DNA of 64,000 nt from JBDSLU01 sp963844435 (GCA_963844435.1 CAWJOG010000003.1:1-64000); one strand, 5' to 3'. Positions 54,104-64,000 are shown, numbered from the stretch's first letter. A program made the numbers and translations. The notes: a model not told the origin generated them from the letters alone.

Positions 54104-54391
54104 TCACTCGGCGGACGCGGTCGGGCACGTGATCTGACGCACCACCTCGCGCATCAGGCAGCCGCGCGAGACGAAGCACGCCCCGGAGAGGTGCATGCGC
54201 GCGAGCTGGTCGCGGGCCGCCTGATCGACGAGCACCACGTCGCTCAGGTCGATCCAGATCGGCCGTCCAGCGGCCCTCAGCCGTGCCGCCAGCCAACTTC
54301 CGACCAGCGCGTCGACGACCTCTGCCGAGCAGCGGCCTTCGAGCTTCAGCACCAGTCGATCCGCGTCGGTGTGCTCGGTGAGCCGGAACAT
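54104..54391 (-). CDS. STAS-domain-like small protein
   Basis: A 95-residue protein with the alternating strands and helices of an anti-anti-sigma STAS domain: RLVLKLEGRCSAEVVDALVG, then PIWIDLSDVVLVDQAARDQL and an amphipathic C-terminal helix. In true anti-anti-sigma factors the DLS/DxxG-type loop holds a phosphorylatable Ser; here the loop is DLSDVVLVD. ATG 54391 starts the fold directly; open frame upstream consists of low-complexity translated repeats. It lies 30 bp before the efflux lipoprotein and is likely its operon partner, which is unusual for an RND operon. Confidence 0.65.
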   Translation of the reverse strand: MFRLTEHTDADRLVLKLEGRCSAEVVDALVGSWLAARLRAAGRPIWIDLSDVVLVDQAARDQLARMHLSGACFVSRGCLMREVVRQITCPTASAE

Positions 54392-54510
54392 GGACGGCTC
54401 ACCAAGAGCGAGGAGCGTGCCGGCATCGCGCCGCGTACGCGGCGAGGTGCTAACCCGTGGCGCCGATGTGGAGTTGTGATGGAACGGAGGACGGCCGCGC
54501 CGGACGCGGT

Positions 54511-54560
54511 GCCAACGGGTTGGCTGCCAGCGGGCTGGCAGGTGCCAGCGGGCTGGCACC
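54511..54560. repeat. Three tandem perfect palindromes, GCCAGC-GG-GCTGGC type
   Basis: Three adjoining inverted repeats share the core GCCARC-GG-GYTGGC: 54511-54524 (6-bp arms), 54525-54540 (7-bp arms) and 54541-54560 (9-bp arms), with no spacer between them. They lie in the 352-bp non-coding gap between the sigma-54 activator and the STAS/efflux operon, 120-170 bp upstream of the STAS start. As DNA they could be a cooperative operator array; as RNA they would fold into three consecutive short hairpins. The rest of the gap (54392-54743) shows no gene. Confidence 0.65.
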
Positions 54561-54572
54561 GTTGCTGATCTG

Positions 54573-54598
54573 GCGGCCGCGCTCTCACGCGCGGCCGC
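54573..54598. repeat. Fourth hairpin: 10-bp perfect stem with 6-base loop
   Basis: GCGGCCGCGC and GCGCGGCCGC are perfect complements around TCTCAC, 12 bp beyond the palindrome array and unrelated to it in sequence. It lies 146 bp past the sigma-54 activator stop at 54744 in that gene's direction and may mark the end of its transcript. No T-run follows on either strand, so factor-independent termination is not supported. Confidence 0.45.
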
Positions 54599-54743
54599 GG
54601 GCCGGCCCTTGGGCGTGCGTCCTGCTATTTGCCGACACGCCTTCGCGCGTCGACCGGACGATGGCTCCGGACTCCGTCCTCGCCATTCGTCACGCGGCGC
54701 TGGGCGCGCCGCGGCGTCCGCACGCGGTCGGCGGGCGTGCTGG

Positions 54744-56851
54744 TCAGTTGGTCCGGCGGCCGGGGCGCTCGATCCCGAGCTTGCGCATGCGGAACTGCAG
54801 CGTCGAGCGCTTGATGCCGAGGCGGGCCGCGGCGCCGCCGGGCCCGGCCAGCACCCAGTCGCTGGCCAGCAGCGCGGCGAGGATGTGACGACGATCGGTC
54901 TCGGCCAGAGTTTCGGCAGAGGTCTCGGCGCCGTCGCCGCCGTTGGCGGCGGCCGATCCCGCTGGCCGTGACGTGAGCGCCTCGATCGGCACGAACAACG
55001 TCGGTCCCGGCGAGAGGATCACGGCGCGCTCGATCAGGTTCTGCAGCTCGCGGATGTTGCCGGGCCAGTCGTAGCGGCTGAGGGCCTGCATCGTCTCGAC
55101 CGGGATGGTCTCGATGGTCCGCTTCATCCGGCGCGCGAACTGCTGGGCGAAGTGGCGCACCAGCATCGGGATGTCCTCGCGGCGGTCGCGCAGCGGCGGC
55201 ACGTGCACCGGGAAGACGTTCAGCCGGTAGAACAGGTCGGACCGGAACTTCTGCTGATCGACGAGCTGCGCCGAGATCGCGGTTGGTCGCGGCGATCAGC
55301 CGCGCGTCGCTGCGCAGCGTGCGCGTGCCGCCCAGCCGCTCGAACTCGCGCTCCTGCAGCACGCGCAAGCAGCTTCGGCTGCAGCTCCAGCGGGATCTCG
55401 CCGATCTCGTCGAGGAACACGGTGCCCTGGTTGGCCAGCTCGAAGCGGCCGATGCGCTGGGCGATGGCGCCGGTGAAGGCGCCGCGCTCGTGCCCGAACA
55501 GCTCGCTCTCGAGCAGGCCGGTCGGGATCGCGGCGCAATTGAGCTTGACGAACGCGCCGTCGCGGCGCTCGCTCAACTGGTGGATGGCCCGCGCCACCAG
55601 CTCCTTGCCCGAGCCCGTCTCGCCGGTGATGAGGACCGTCGAACCGGTCGGCGCGACGGTCTCGATCTCCTTCAGCACCCGCCGCAGCGCCGCGCTGCCG
55701 CCGACGATGTCCTCGAAGAGCTGATCCGAGCGGATCTCGTCCTGCAGGTAGACCTTCTCGCGGGCGAGCTGGGCGTTGAGCGATTCGATCCGCTCGTAGG
55801 AGAACGCGTTGCGCACGGCGATGGCGATCTGGCCGGCGATGCGCGTCAGCAGGCCGAACAGCGCCGGCGAGAACGCGTCGCGATCGAACGACGCGAGATC
55901 CAGCGTGCCGAGCGGGCCTTGCGGCGTGTGCAGCGGCACCGAGCAGGCCGAGAGCGCGCCGAACTCGACCAGCCGCCGCGTTTCCGGATAGCGGAGCAGC
56001 TCGTCACGGCCGAAGATGCGCGGCTCGCCGCTGCGGAACACCAGGCCTGACAGTGACGCGTCGACCGGCATCTCGCGTCGTCGGCGATCCGATGCCGGCC
56101 AGCTCCGGCGGCCCCTGGCAGACGTGCTTGCGCAGCACGCGGGCGTCGGGGTCGTAGATGCGTGAGCGCGGCGAACTCGGCGCTGCACACCCGCTTCAAC
56201 GCCGGCGCGAGCGCCAGGAACAGCGCGCGGGTGTCGAGCTGCGTGACGATCGCGTTGGTCACGTCGAGCAGCAGGTCGAGCTGATCGCGCTCGCGCCGCA
56301 GGGCGGCCTGCTGTTCGCGGATCGTCTCGACGCTGCGGGCGTTCTCGAGCGCCACTGCCACCAGCGCGCCGACGCGCGACATCAGCTCGATGTCCTCGGC
56401 CGTGTAGGCGTCGCGATCGAGCGAGCCGAAGTTGAGCGTGCCGATGGTGCCCGTGCGGGGTCACGAGCGGGACGGCGCAATAGCTCTGCACGCCGTGCTC
56501 GATCAGGACCTGGCTCGGAGACGGACCGCCGGGATCCATCTGCGAGACGTAGACGGGATGGCCGGTCTGCACGGCCTGGCCCGGATACGTGCCAGCGGCC
56601 GGGTACGATTCGCCGACCAGCCGGGCGGCGGGCTTTCCAGCCGGCTCGAAGAACGCCACTGTGAGGCGATCCGCGTCGCGATCCCACAGCCAGACCGACA
56701 GGAACGAGAACTGGACGATCGGTTCCAGGTGGCCGCGCAGGCTGCGCAGCAGATCCGTGTGATCGGAGTGCGAGGTCAGCGCGCCCGCGACGTCCACGAG
56801 CGCCCGGTATCGGACGTCGACGTCGTCGAGGTACATGCGTCCGGGCACCAT
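54744..56851 (-). CDS. Sigma-54-dependent activator with two GAF domains, FhlA-like (frameshifted)
   Basis: Enhancer-binding protein of about 700 residues. Two N-terminal GAF-type sensor domains cover YRALVDVAGALTSHSDHTDL to the second, beginning LDLLLDVTNAIVTQLDTRAL and ending with LLTRIAGQIAIAVRNAFSYE. The AAA+ domain has Walker A GETGSGKELVAR, the sigma-54 contact loop ERGAFTGA, Walker B GTVFLDEIGEIPLELQ, AATNRDL and WPGNIRELQNLIERAVIL. The Fis-type helix-turn-helix is AAARLGIKRSTLQFRMRKLG. Shifts occur near 56455, 56150, 56080, 55370, 55280 and 55215. It diverges from the GH43 fusion gene at 56935. No -24/-12 promoter was found nearby, so its targets are unclear. Confidence 0.88.
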
Positions 56852-56893
56852 GGGTTCGAGTCTACGACAGGAAGTCGCGGCCGGCCGGCGGCT

Positions 56894-56923
56894 CTGACAA
56901 TTCCGCCCGCGCATGACTAATAT
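56894..56923 (+). promoter_or_regulatory. Candidate sigma-70 promoter of the GH43-SGNH-DUF1680 gene
   Basis: CTGACA (56894-56899) and TAATAT (56918-56923) are separated by 18 bases and are the only AT-rich elements in the 83-bp gap to the divergent sigma-54 activator. Transcription would start about five bases before ATG 56935, giving a nearly leaderless mRNA, like the predicted pcaR promoter. No Shine-Dalgarno sequence precedes the ATG, which agrees. Confidence 0.4.
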
Positions 56924-56934
56924 GCGGGTGATCC

Positions 56935-59900
56935 ATGACCAGACGGTTCACGCGCTGCGTTCTCGCCGCCATCGTCGTGTTGGCAGTTTCTCCGTTGTCA
57001 GCGCGGGCTCAGCCCCGGGCTGGCGGCCCGGGCCGAGCGCGCGGCGGAGCCCGGGGCGGCCGCCACCTGGACGGCGGACAACGGTAACGGGACGTTCTCG
57101 AACCCGTTGTTCTACGACGAGTTCTCCGACTGCGACCTCATCCGCGTCGGCAAGGATTTCTACCTGACCGGCACGACCATGCACAGCATGCCGGGCCTGC
57201 CGATCCTGCACTCGCGCGATCTGGTGAACTGGCGGTTCCTCGCCTACGCGCTCGATACGCTCGATCTCGGCCCGGCGTTCCGTCTCGAAGAGGGCAAGCA
57301 GGTCTACGGGCAGGGCATCTGGGCGCCGAGCTTCCGGTTCCACAAGGGCACGTTCCACATCTTCAGCAATGTCAACGGCCAGACAACGCAGCTGTTCCGT
57401 GCGACCAATCCCGCCGGGCCGTGGACGCGCACCGCGATGAAGCGGTCGTTCCACGATCTGTCGGTGCTCTTCGACGACGACGGAAAGGCCTACGTCGTGT
57501 GGGGCTACCGCGGCATCCGCCTCGCCGAGTTGACTCCCGATCTGCTCGACATCGTGCCCGGCACGGAGCGCGAGATCATCGCCCCGGGCGCGGGCATGGG
57601 CGAGGGCCTCCACCTGTACAAGATCCGCGGGAAGTACCTCCTGACGAGCGCCTGGTTCCTCGACGAGATGCGCATGCCGACCGCGCGCGCCGATCGCCTG
57701 ACGGGGCCCTGGGAAGTGAACCAGGAGGTGAGCCGCGGCGAGGACTTCGGCTTCGCCGAGGGCAATCGCCTGGAGCAGCGGCCAGCGGGCAGTCCGCCGC
57801 CCCCGCCGTTCGCGGTGCGGGCCGGCAACGCGGACGCGCCGGGCCGCAACGCCATTCATCAGGGCGGCATCGTCGACACGCCGACGGGCGAGTGGTGGGG
57901 CTTCTCGATGATGGACGCCAACTCGGTGGGACGCCTGACGGCGCTGTCGCCGGTGACGTGGGCGGATGGCTGGCCGTACTTCGGCCTGCCGAAGAACCTT
58001 GGCCGGTCGCCGCGCATCTGGGTGAAGCCGGGCACGGGCACGACCACGCCGCCGACCGTGCCGTACCGACGCAGCGACGACTTCTCGGCGACGCGTCTCC
58101 AGCCGATCTGGCAATGGAACCACGTGCCCGTCGCCGGCAAGTGGTCGCTCTCGGAGCGCCCGGGCCACCTCCGTCTGCACGCGCTGGCGGCGGGCGATCT
58201 GCTCGCCGCGCGCAACACCCTGACGCAGCGCGCCATCGGCCCGCGATCGACGCCGACCGTGGTGCTCGACGCGTCGGGACTGAAGCCAGGCGACGCGGCC
58301 GGTCTGGCGCTCTTCAACCGCCCCTACGCGTGGCTCGGCGTCAGCGTGGACGCCGAAGGCCCGGCGCTCACCTACGTCACCGAGGAAGGCGGCCGCGTGG
58401 CGCGCGTGTCGCTGGCCGCGGGCCGCGTCTGGCTGCGCGCCGCGTGCGACTTCCTCCGCGAGGAGGCGCGCTTCAGCTACAGCACGGACGGCAGGCACTT
58501 CCAGCCGATCGGCGATCCGTTCCGGCTGGTGTTCCAGCTGATGACGTTCCAGGGCGTGCGCTATTCGCTGTTCGCCTTCGGCAGCGGCGGGGGATTCGCC
58601 GACTTCGATGCGATCGACGTCCGCGAGCCCAATCCGCGCGGGCTGACGATCCCGATCCCGTACGGACACCCGATCGAGCTGGCGGCCCAGGGACAGGCAC
58701 AAGGACCGCCGCCGCGCCGCTGGCAGGCGGCCAACGGCGACGCCGTCCAGGTCGGCGACGGCGCCGGCACGCGGTTCACCGTCCTCGATCGCGGGCTGGG
58801 GCGCGTCGCGCTGCGCAGCGAGCGCGGCCTCGTCTCGGTCGGTGCCGACGGGACGGTGTCGCTGCGCGCCGGCACGCCCGGCGAGGCCGAGACGTTCCAG
58901 TGGATCGAGACGTTCACCGGCGAGCTGACGCTGCTCTCGCTGGCGACGCAACGCTACGTGCGGCTCGACGCCGACGCGGGCGTGCTCCGCGCCGACGCGC
59001 GAGGCCCGCACCCCAACCGTCGCGACGGCGTCCGGTGGACCTGGTCCGGGCCCGCGGATCTCCCCGTGCCTCGCACCGACGCCAACTCGCGCCTCGCCCA
59101 CGAGCAGCTGCTCGCGAAGCGGACGCAGGGACGGATCGACGTCTACTTCGTCGGTGACTCGATCACGCGGCGCTGGGGCGCGACCGACTATCCGGACTTC
59201 CTCGCCCACTGGAAGACGACGTTCGCCGGCTGGAACGCGGGCGACTTCGGCTGGGGCGCCGACAGCACGCAGCACATCCTCTGGCGGCTGCAGCACGGCG
59301 AGCTCGATGGCGTCGATCCCAAGGTGATCGTCATCCTCGCCGGGACCAACAACGTCGGCAGCGTGCCGGCCGCTCCAGGGAAAACGGCCGACAAGGTGGC
59401 GGACGTAACGAAAGGCCTGCAGGCCATCGTCGATCTCTGTCGCCGCAAGGCGCCGCGGGCGACGATCGTGCTGACGGGGATCTTTCCGCGCAACGACAAC
59501 ATGGCGGTGATGCCGGAGATCCACGCCATCAACGCCAACCTCGCGAAGCTGGCCGACGGCCGATCGGTGCGGTTCCTGAACGTCAACGACAAGCTGGCCG
59601 ATGCCCAAGGCACACTGTTGGAGGGCATGGCCGGCGACCAGCTCCATCCCACGCTGAAGGGCTACCAGGTGTGGGCGGACGGCCTGACGCCGATCCTCAC
59701 GGAGTTGCTCGGCCCGCGTGCTTCGACGGATCTCGCGCCGCCACCGACGGGCGATCCGAGTGCGCGCCCGCGGCCCGCGCCGCAGCCAGCGGCGACGCCC
59801 GCACCGGCGCCAGCAGCGGCGGCGCGTCCGGTCGCGACCTTCCCCCTGTCGCAGATCCGCCTGCTCGACGGTCCGTTCAAGCGATCAGAGGCCCTGAACC

Positions 59901-62135
59901 TCGCCTACGTTCAGGCGCTCGAGGTCGATCGCCTGCTGGCGCCGTTCCGTACCGATGCCGGCCTGACGCCGAAGGCCGAGCCGTATCCGAACTGGGAGAG
60001 CACCGGCCTGCAGGGCCACACCGCCGGCCACTACCTGACCGCCCTGGCGCAGGCGTGGGCGTCAACGGGCGACGCCGATGCCAAGCGGCGGCTCGACGTG
60101 ATGGTGAGCGAGCTCGCCGAGTGTCAGCGCGCCCATGGCAACGGCTACGTCGGGGCCGTGCCGAAAAGCCGCGAGCTGTGGGCGGGCGTCGCCGCCGGTA
60201 CGCTGAAGGTCGAGCGCTTCGGCCTCAACGGCGCCTGGGTGCCTTGGTACAACCTGCACAAGCTGTTCGCGGGCTTGCGCGACGCCCACCTGATCGGCGG
60301 CAACGCGCAGGCGCGCGCGGTGCTGGTGGCGCTGGCCGACTGGTGCGCCGCGCTGGTCTCGAAGCTGTCGGACGATCAGGTGCAGCAGATGCTCGGCGCC
60401 GAGCACGGCGGCATGAACGAGGTGCTCGCCGACGTCTTCGCGCTGACCGGCGATCGCAAGTATCTCGACCTCGCGCAGCGCTTCTCGCACCGCGCGCTGC
60501 TCGAGCCGCTGACGCGGCGCGACGATCCGCTCACCGGCCTGCACGCCAACACGCAGATTCCCAAGGTCGTCGGCTACGGCCGCATCGCCGAGCTCGGCGG
60601 CGATCCCGCCGGCCGCGACGCCGCGGCGTTCTTCTGGGACACCGTCGTAAACCGCCGCACCGTCGCCTTCGGCGGCAACAGCGTTCGCGAGCACTTCAAC
60701 GCCGTCGACGATTTCGCGCCGATGCTCGAATCGCGCGAAGGCCCGGAGACCTGCAACACCTACAACATGCTGCGGCTGACCGAGCTGCTGTTCCGCGGCA
60801 AGCCGCTGGCCGAGTACGCCGACTACTACGAGCGGTCGCTCTACAACCACATCCTCTCGACGCAGCACCCCGAGCACGGCGGCTACGTCTACTTCACGCC
60901 GATCCGGCCGCGCCACTATCGCGTCTACTCACAGCCGAAGGAGTGCTTCTGGTGCTGCGTCGGCACCGGCATGGAGAACCACGGCAAGCACGGCCAGTTC
61001 GTCTACGCGCACCGCGGCGACGAGCTGTTCGTGAACCTGTTCGTGGCCTCCGAGCTGAAGTGGCCGGAGCGCGGCCTGACCGTGCGGCAGGACACGACCT
61101 TCCCCGACGAGCCGCGGACGCGCCTCCGACTCACGCTCGCCCAGCCGCGCCAGTTCGCCGTGCACGTCCGGCACCCGGCGTGGGTCGCCGAGGGTGCGTT
61201 CCGCGTGACGATCAACGGCCAGCCGTGGCCGACGCGATCGACGCCGTCGTCGTACGTCGCGATCGATCGGTCCTGGCGCGATGGCGATCGGATCGAGATC
61301 GAGCTGCCGATGCGGACCCGTCTCGAGCGGCTGCCTGACGGCTCGGACTACGCCGCGATCATGCACGGCCCGATCCTGCTCGCGGCGCGAACCGGCACCG
61401 AGCAGATCGATGGGCTCATCGCGGGGCCGGGCCGCATGGCGCACACCTCGCCCGGTCCCTACCTGCCGCTCGACGCCGCGCCGATGCTCGTGGGGGACAT
61501 CGACGCGCTGGCCGCTCGCGTCGAGCCCGTGCCGGGACGGCCGCTGACGTTCCGCGCGCCCGAGGCCATCCGGCCAGCCAGCGCCCGCGGCCTCGAGCTG
61601 GTGCCGTTCTTCCGCGTCCACGACAGCCGCTACATGATCTACTGGCGCGTCGCGACCGCTGCGGCCTACGAGCGCGTCGTGTCCGAGCTGCGCGAGACCG
61701 AGCGCTCGCGGCTGCGGCTCGAGGCACGGACGCTCGATCGCGTCGTCCCCGGCGAGCAGCAGAGCGAGATCGACCACGGCGTCCGCAGCGACGGGTCGAC
61801 CACCGGGGTGACGCACGGGCGTCCCTTCCGCGACGCCACCGGCTCGTTCGGGTACGACCTGAGGCGCGGGACGGCCTCAGGGCCGCTGCAGCTGCTCGTC
61901 ACCTATTCCGCCAACGAGCGCGACCGCCGGTTCGAGATCCTCGTCGACGATCGGACGGTGGCGACCGTCACTCTCGACGGCCGCCAGCCGGATCGGTTCA
62001 CCGACGTCGCCTATCCGATTCCACGCCGAAGTCGTCGCCGCCGACGCCGACGGCGTGCTGGCGGTCCGCTTCGTCGCCCGGACCGGCTCGCGTGCCGGCG
62101 CGGTCTACGACGTCCGTCTCGTCCGGCCGGAGTGA
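56935..62135 (+). CDS. Secreted three-enzyme fusion: GH43, SGNH esterase and DUF1680 (GH127/GH146-like)
   Basis: About 1,733 residues. A Sec signal (VLAAIVVLAVSPLSARAQ) is followed by a frame change near 57020. Module 1 (57080-58650) is GH43 with DCDLIRVG (base Asp), HDLSVLFDDDGK (Asp) and MGEGLHLYK (acid Glu), plus a concanavalin-like C-terminal sandwich. A fascin/trefoil-like piece (58700-59040) comes next. Module 2 (59120-59715) is an SGNH hydrolase with FVGDSITRRWG, LAGTNN and DQLHP. After a Pro/Ala linker (59740-59835), module 3 is a DUF1680 arabinofuranosidase with ETCNTYNM (60746) and WCCVGTG (Cys pair 60953-60958). A last shift near 62028 precedes the true end at 62135. Likely debranches arabinan or arabinoxylan. 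Confidence 0.88.
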
Positions 62136-62157
62136 GCGTCGCCGCTCGCGCGGCCGC

Positions 62158-64000
62158 TCACGGCAGGCGCGTCGCGGTCGCATTGGTGCCGGCCGCCCAC
62201 ACCACCCCATCGGCGTTCCAGTAGACCGACCGCTCGACGACGATCGGCTGCGTCGAATCGATGCGCACGCCGAAGGACGCGTCGGCCAGCTCCGGGACCG
62301 CGCTGCCCGGCCCGCTCACACCGACGTTGAACCGGCTCGTCGGCGGCACGGTGAAGGTCTTCACGAGCGGCGGCCCGTCGACGAGCAGGAACGAGAGGGT
62401 GACCGTGGCCGGCTGGCTGCCCGTATTGGCGAGGAGGATGTAGGTCTGCGCGCCGTCGAAGCCGCCCACGAGGCCGTCGGCGAGACCCCACCGGGTGGCG
62501 GGCGCGGTGACGCCGCCGCTGTTGTGCGCCTCGGTCCACTGGGGCACTCCCCAATACTGCGAGCGCTCGACCACGATCGGCAGCGACGCGGTCACCTGCG
62601 TGGCGACGGCGGCGTTGGCGAGCGAGGCGTCTTCGAGGGCGATGTTGCGCGTCAGGCGCTGGCCCGCCGCGATCGTCGCCGTCCGCGTCACGGGCATGCC
62701 GCTCGCCGGCAGGTAGGTCAGGGTGACCTCCACTGGCTGGTCGTTCGGGTTGGCGATCAGCACGAACGTCGTGAAGTAGCTCCCCGTGGCGCCCTCCGCA
62801 AGGAACCACGTGGTCGAGGGCGCGGGCGTGCCGAACGAGGCATGGCCGCCCAGCCACAGCGGGCTGCTGCCGAAGTACATCGCGCGCTCCGCCGCGCCGG
62901 CCAGATCGAAGGTCACGCGCGCGCCGAACGAGCGGTTGCGAAGCTCGGCGTCTTCTCCGGCGTCGATCGTGGTCCGCGAGCGCGCGGCCAGCGGGTAGGT
63001 CCGGAGCAGCGGCGGCGCGTTCTCGCGGAAGTAGGTGACCCGGGCGACGTTGGCCGTCGGCTGCGGGTTCACGAGCAGGAAGTACGTCGAGAAGTAGCCC
63101 TGCGAGCCTTCGGCGAAGTACCAGTCCCTGGCCGCGCCGGCCGCCGCCTTCTCGGTGTGCGCCCCGTACCGCGTCGCGCCCCAGCGCATCGTGCGCTCGA
63201 CCACGAGCGGCTGACCGTTCGTCGCCGAGACCACGGTCGAAAACGCCGCGTCGACGAGGGCCGTCAGAAAGTCGACGCCGATGATGGTCTGCTGATGGGC
63301 CGCCAGGCCACCCGACCGCACGACCGTCGTCCCGTCCGGCTTCAGGAAGGTCGCTTCGAACAGCGCCGTCTGCGGGTTGGGGTTGGCGATCGCGATCCAG
63401 GTATCGAAGAACGCGCCGGTCGCGCCCTCGGCGAGGTAGTAGGTGCGCTCGAGGACCGAGAGCACGAAGCTGGTGGTGACGGTGTCGATGCCGTCGGTGA
63501 CCGCCAGCGTAATGGTCACGACGCCGTGCGTGCCGATCTCCGGCGTGATGGTGAGCTGGCGGATCGTTGAACCGGTCACGATCAGGCCGGTGCCGTCCGG
63601 CACGATGGCCTGATTCGACGACGTCGCGGTCACCGTCAGCACCTGGCCGTTGTTGAAGTCGCCGACGTTGATCGGCAGGACGAGCGGCACGCCCTCGGAT
63701 GTCGTCTGCGCGGCGATCGTGCCGAGGAAGTAGGGCGGGTCGTTCAGCTTCGTCGCCGTGACGTCGTTGCCGTCGCCGCCGACGTAGGAGATCCGGTAGC
63801 GGCCGTAGCGCGGCATCGCGGTGGGCACCTGGAGCACCGCGCCTTCCGGCAGATCCTCGAACGTGCCGGTGACGTTGGTGACGATGACCAGCGGCAGGTT
63901 GAGGGCCGGCTCCGCGAGCTCGGTCACGCTCAGATGCGCGCCGTTGAGGGCGGCCGTGCCGCTGACCGCGAGCTGTGAGTGCGTCGCCCCGTTTATCGCG
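62158..64000 (-). CDS. C-terminal part of a large exported repeat protein (cut by the window edge)
   Basis: The frame is open to base 64000, so only the last 613 or so residues are seen. The visible N-terminal piece (AINGATHSQLAVSGTAALNG, LVIVTNVTGTFEDLPEGAVL, YRISYVGGDGNDV) is the beta-helix module found in autotransporter-like and adhesin proteins. A cadherin/Ig-like segment follows (VLTVTATSSNQAIVPDG). Four repeats of about 95-105 residues then run to the end, each opening with an AEGATG-type motif (YYLAEGATGAFFDTWIAIAN, WYFAEGSQGYFSTYFLLVNP, WFLAEGATGSYFTTFVLIAN, WGLADGLVGG) and closing with VERSxYW. No membrane anchor or sorting tail is obvious at the C-terminus. It may be a surface or matrix protein. 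Confidence 0.8.
   Translation of the reverse strand, partial: AINGATHSQLAVSGTAALNGAHLSVTELAEPALNLPLVIVTNVTGTFEDLPEGAVLQVPTAMPRYGRYRISYVGGDGNDVTATKLNDPPYFLGTIAAQTTSEGVPLVLPINVGDFNNGQVLTVTATSSNQAIVPDGTGLIVTGSTIRQLTITPEIGTHGVVTITLAVTDGIDTVTTSFVLSVLERTYYLAEGATGAFFDTWIAIANPNPQTALFEATFLKPDGTTVVRSGGLAAHQQTIIGVDFLTALVDAAFSTVVSATNGQPLVVERTMRWGATRYGAHTEKAAAGAARDWYFAEGSQGYFSTYFLLVNPQPTANVARVTYFRENAPPLLRTYPLAARSRTTIDAGEDAELRNRSFGARVTFDLAGAAERAMYFGSSPLWLGGHASFGTPAPSTTWFLAEGATGSYFTTFVLIANPNDQPVEVTLTYLPASGMPVTRTATIAAGQRLTRNIALEDASLANAAVATQVTASLPIVVERSQYWGVPQWTEAHNSGGVTAPATRWGLADGLVGGFDGAQTYILLANTGSQPATVTLSFLLVDGPPLVKTFTVPPTSRFNVGVSGPGSAVPELADASFGVRIDSTQPIVVERSVYWNADGVVWAAGTNATATRLP

Noticed and set aside
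54554..54565. TGGCAC..TTGC resembling a sigma-54 -24/-12 promoter
   Set aside because: Only two bases separate the halves where five are required, and the sequence is part of the palindrome array.
54511..54598. Possible CRISPR or integron-like repeat array
   Set aside because: The units adjoin directly with no spacers, are only 14-20 bp and number three, with no cas or integrase gene in the window.

Overview
This is a GC-rich, gene-dense stretch of a bacterial chromosome. It most resembles a soil Acidobacteriota, perhaps of the Vicinamibacteria type; that placement is inference. The supporting features are an orphan MacB/FtsX-like permease of the acidobacterial duplicated (ADOP) kind, a membrane Ser/Thr kinase with a TolB/WD40-like sensor half next to an ECF sigma factor, and many Tat- or Sec-exported esterases, amidohydrolases and glycosidases. 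I saw no tRNA, rRNA, insertion sequence, CRISPR array, phage gene or replication origin.

Layout. 1-3.5 kb: a QueA-like enzyme, a LysR regulator divergent from an aldo/keto reductase, and a cupin. 3.5-7.9 kb: kinase and ECF sigma factor facing apart, then a secreted cupin. 7.9-12.4 kb: a minus-strand set of two Nif3-like proteins and an FAD oxidoreductase, divergent from a Tat-exported amidohydrolase. 12.4-22.3 kb: ADOP permease, secreted HELQH protein, ThuA-like protein, SDR, DUF1080-like protein, carboxylesterase, helix-hairpin-helix protein, small membrane protein and methyltransferase. 22.3-29 kb: GH127 beta-L-arabinofuranosidase, LuxR-type regulator with a degenerate S1C/PDZ protein, and two more secreted esterases.

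29-47 kb is the metabolic core. A minus-strand pcaIJHGB-pcaL operon diverges from a plus-strand series: pcaR, pcaF, pobA, a FadB-like hydratase/dehydrogenase, feruloyl-CoA synthase, amidohydrolase, a MetE-C-like methyltransferase, a tannase/feruloyl esterase and an aromatic-acid-type MFS transporter. Together these could release hydroxycinnamates from plant cell-wall esters, import them, activate them with CoA, shorten the side chain, hydroxylate 4-hydroxybenzoate, open protocatechuate and finish through beta-ketoadipate to acetyl-CoA and succinyl-CoA.

47.6-57 kb: rpiA, an RND efflux operon preceded by a STAS protein, an intergenic array of tandem palindromes, and a sigma-54 activator. 57-64 kb: an enzyme of about 1,730 residues fusing GH43, SGNH-esterase and DUF1680-type arabinofuranosidase modules, then the C-terminal part of a large repeat protein cut by the window edge.

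About half of the genes, including the housekeeping gene rpiA, are split by single-base indels that leave conserved protein sequence intact on both sides. I treat these mainly as sequence or assembly errors, annotate each such gene as one unit, and give approximate shift positions.
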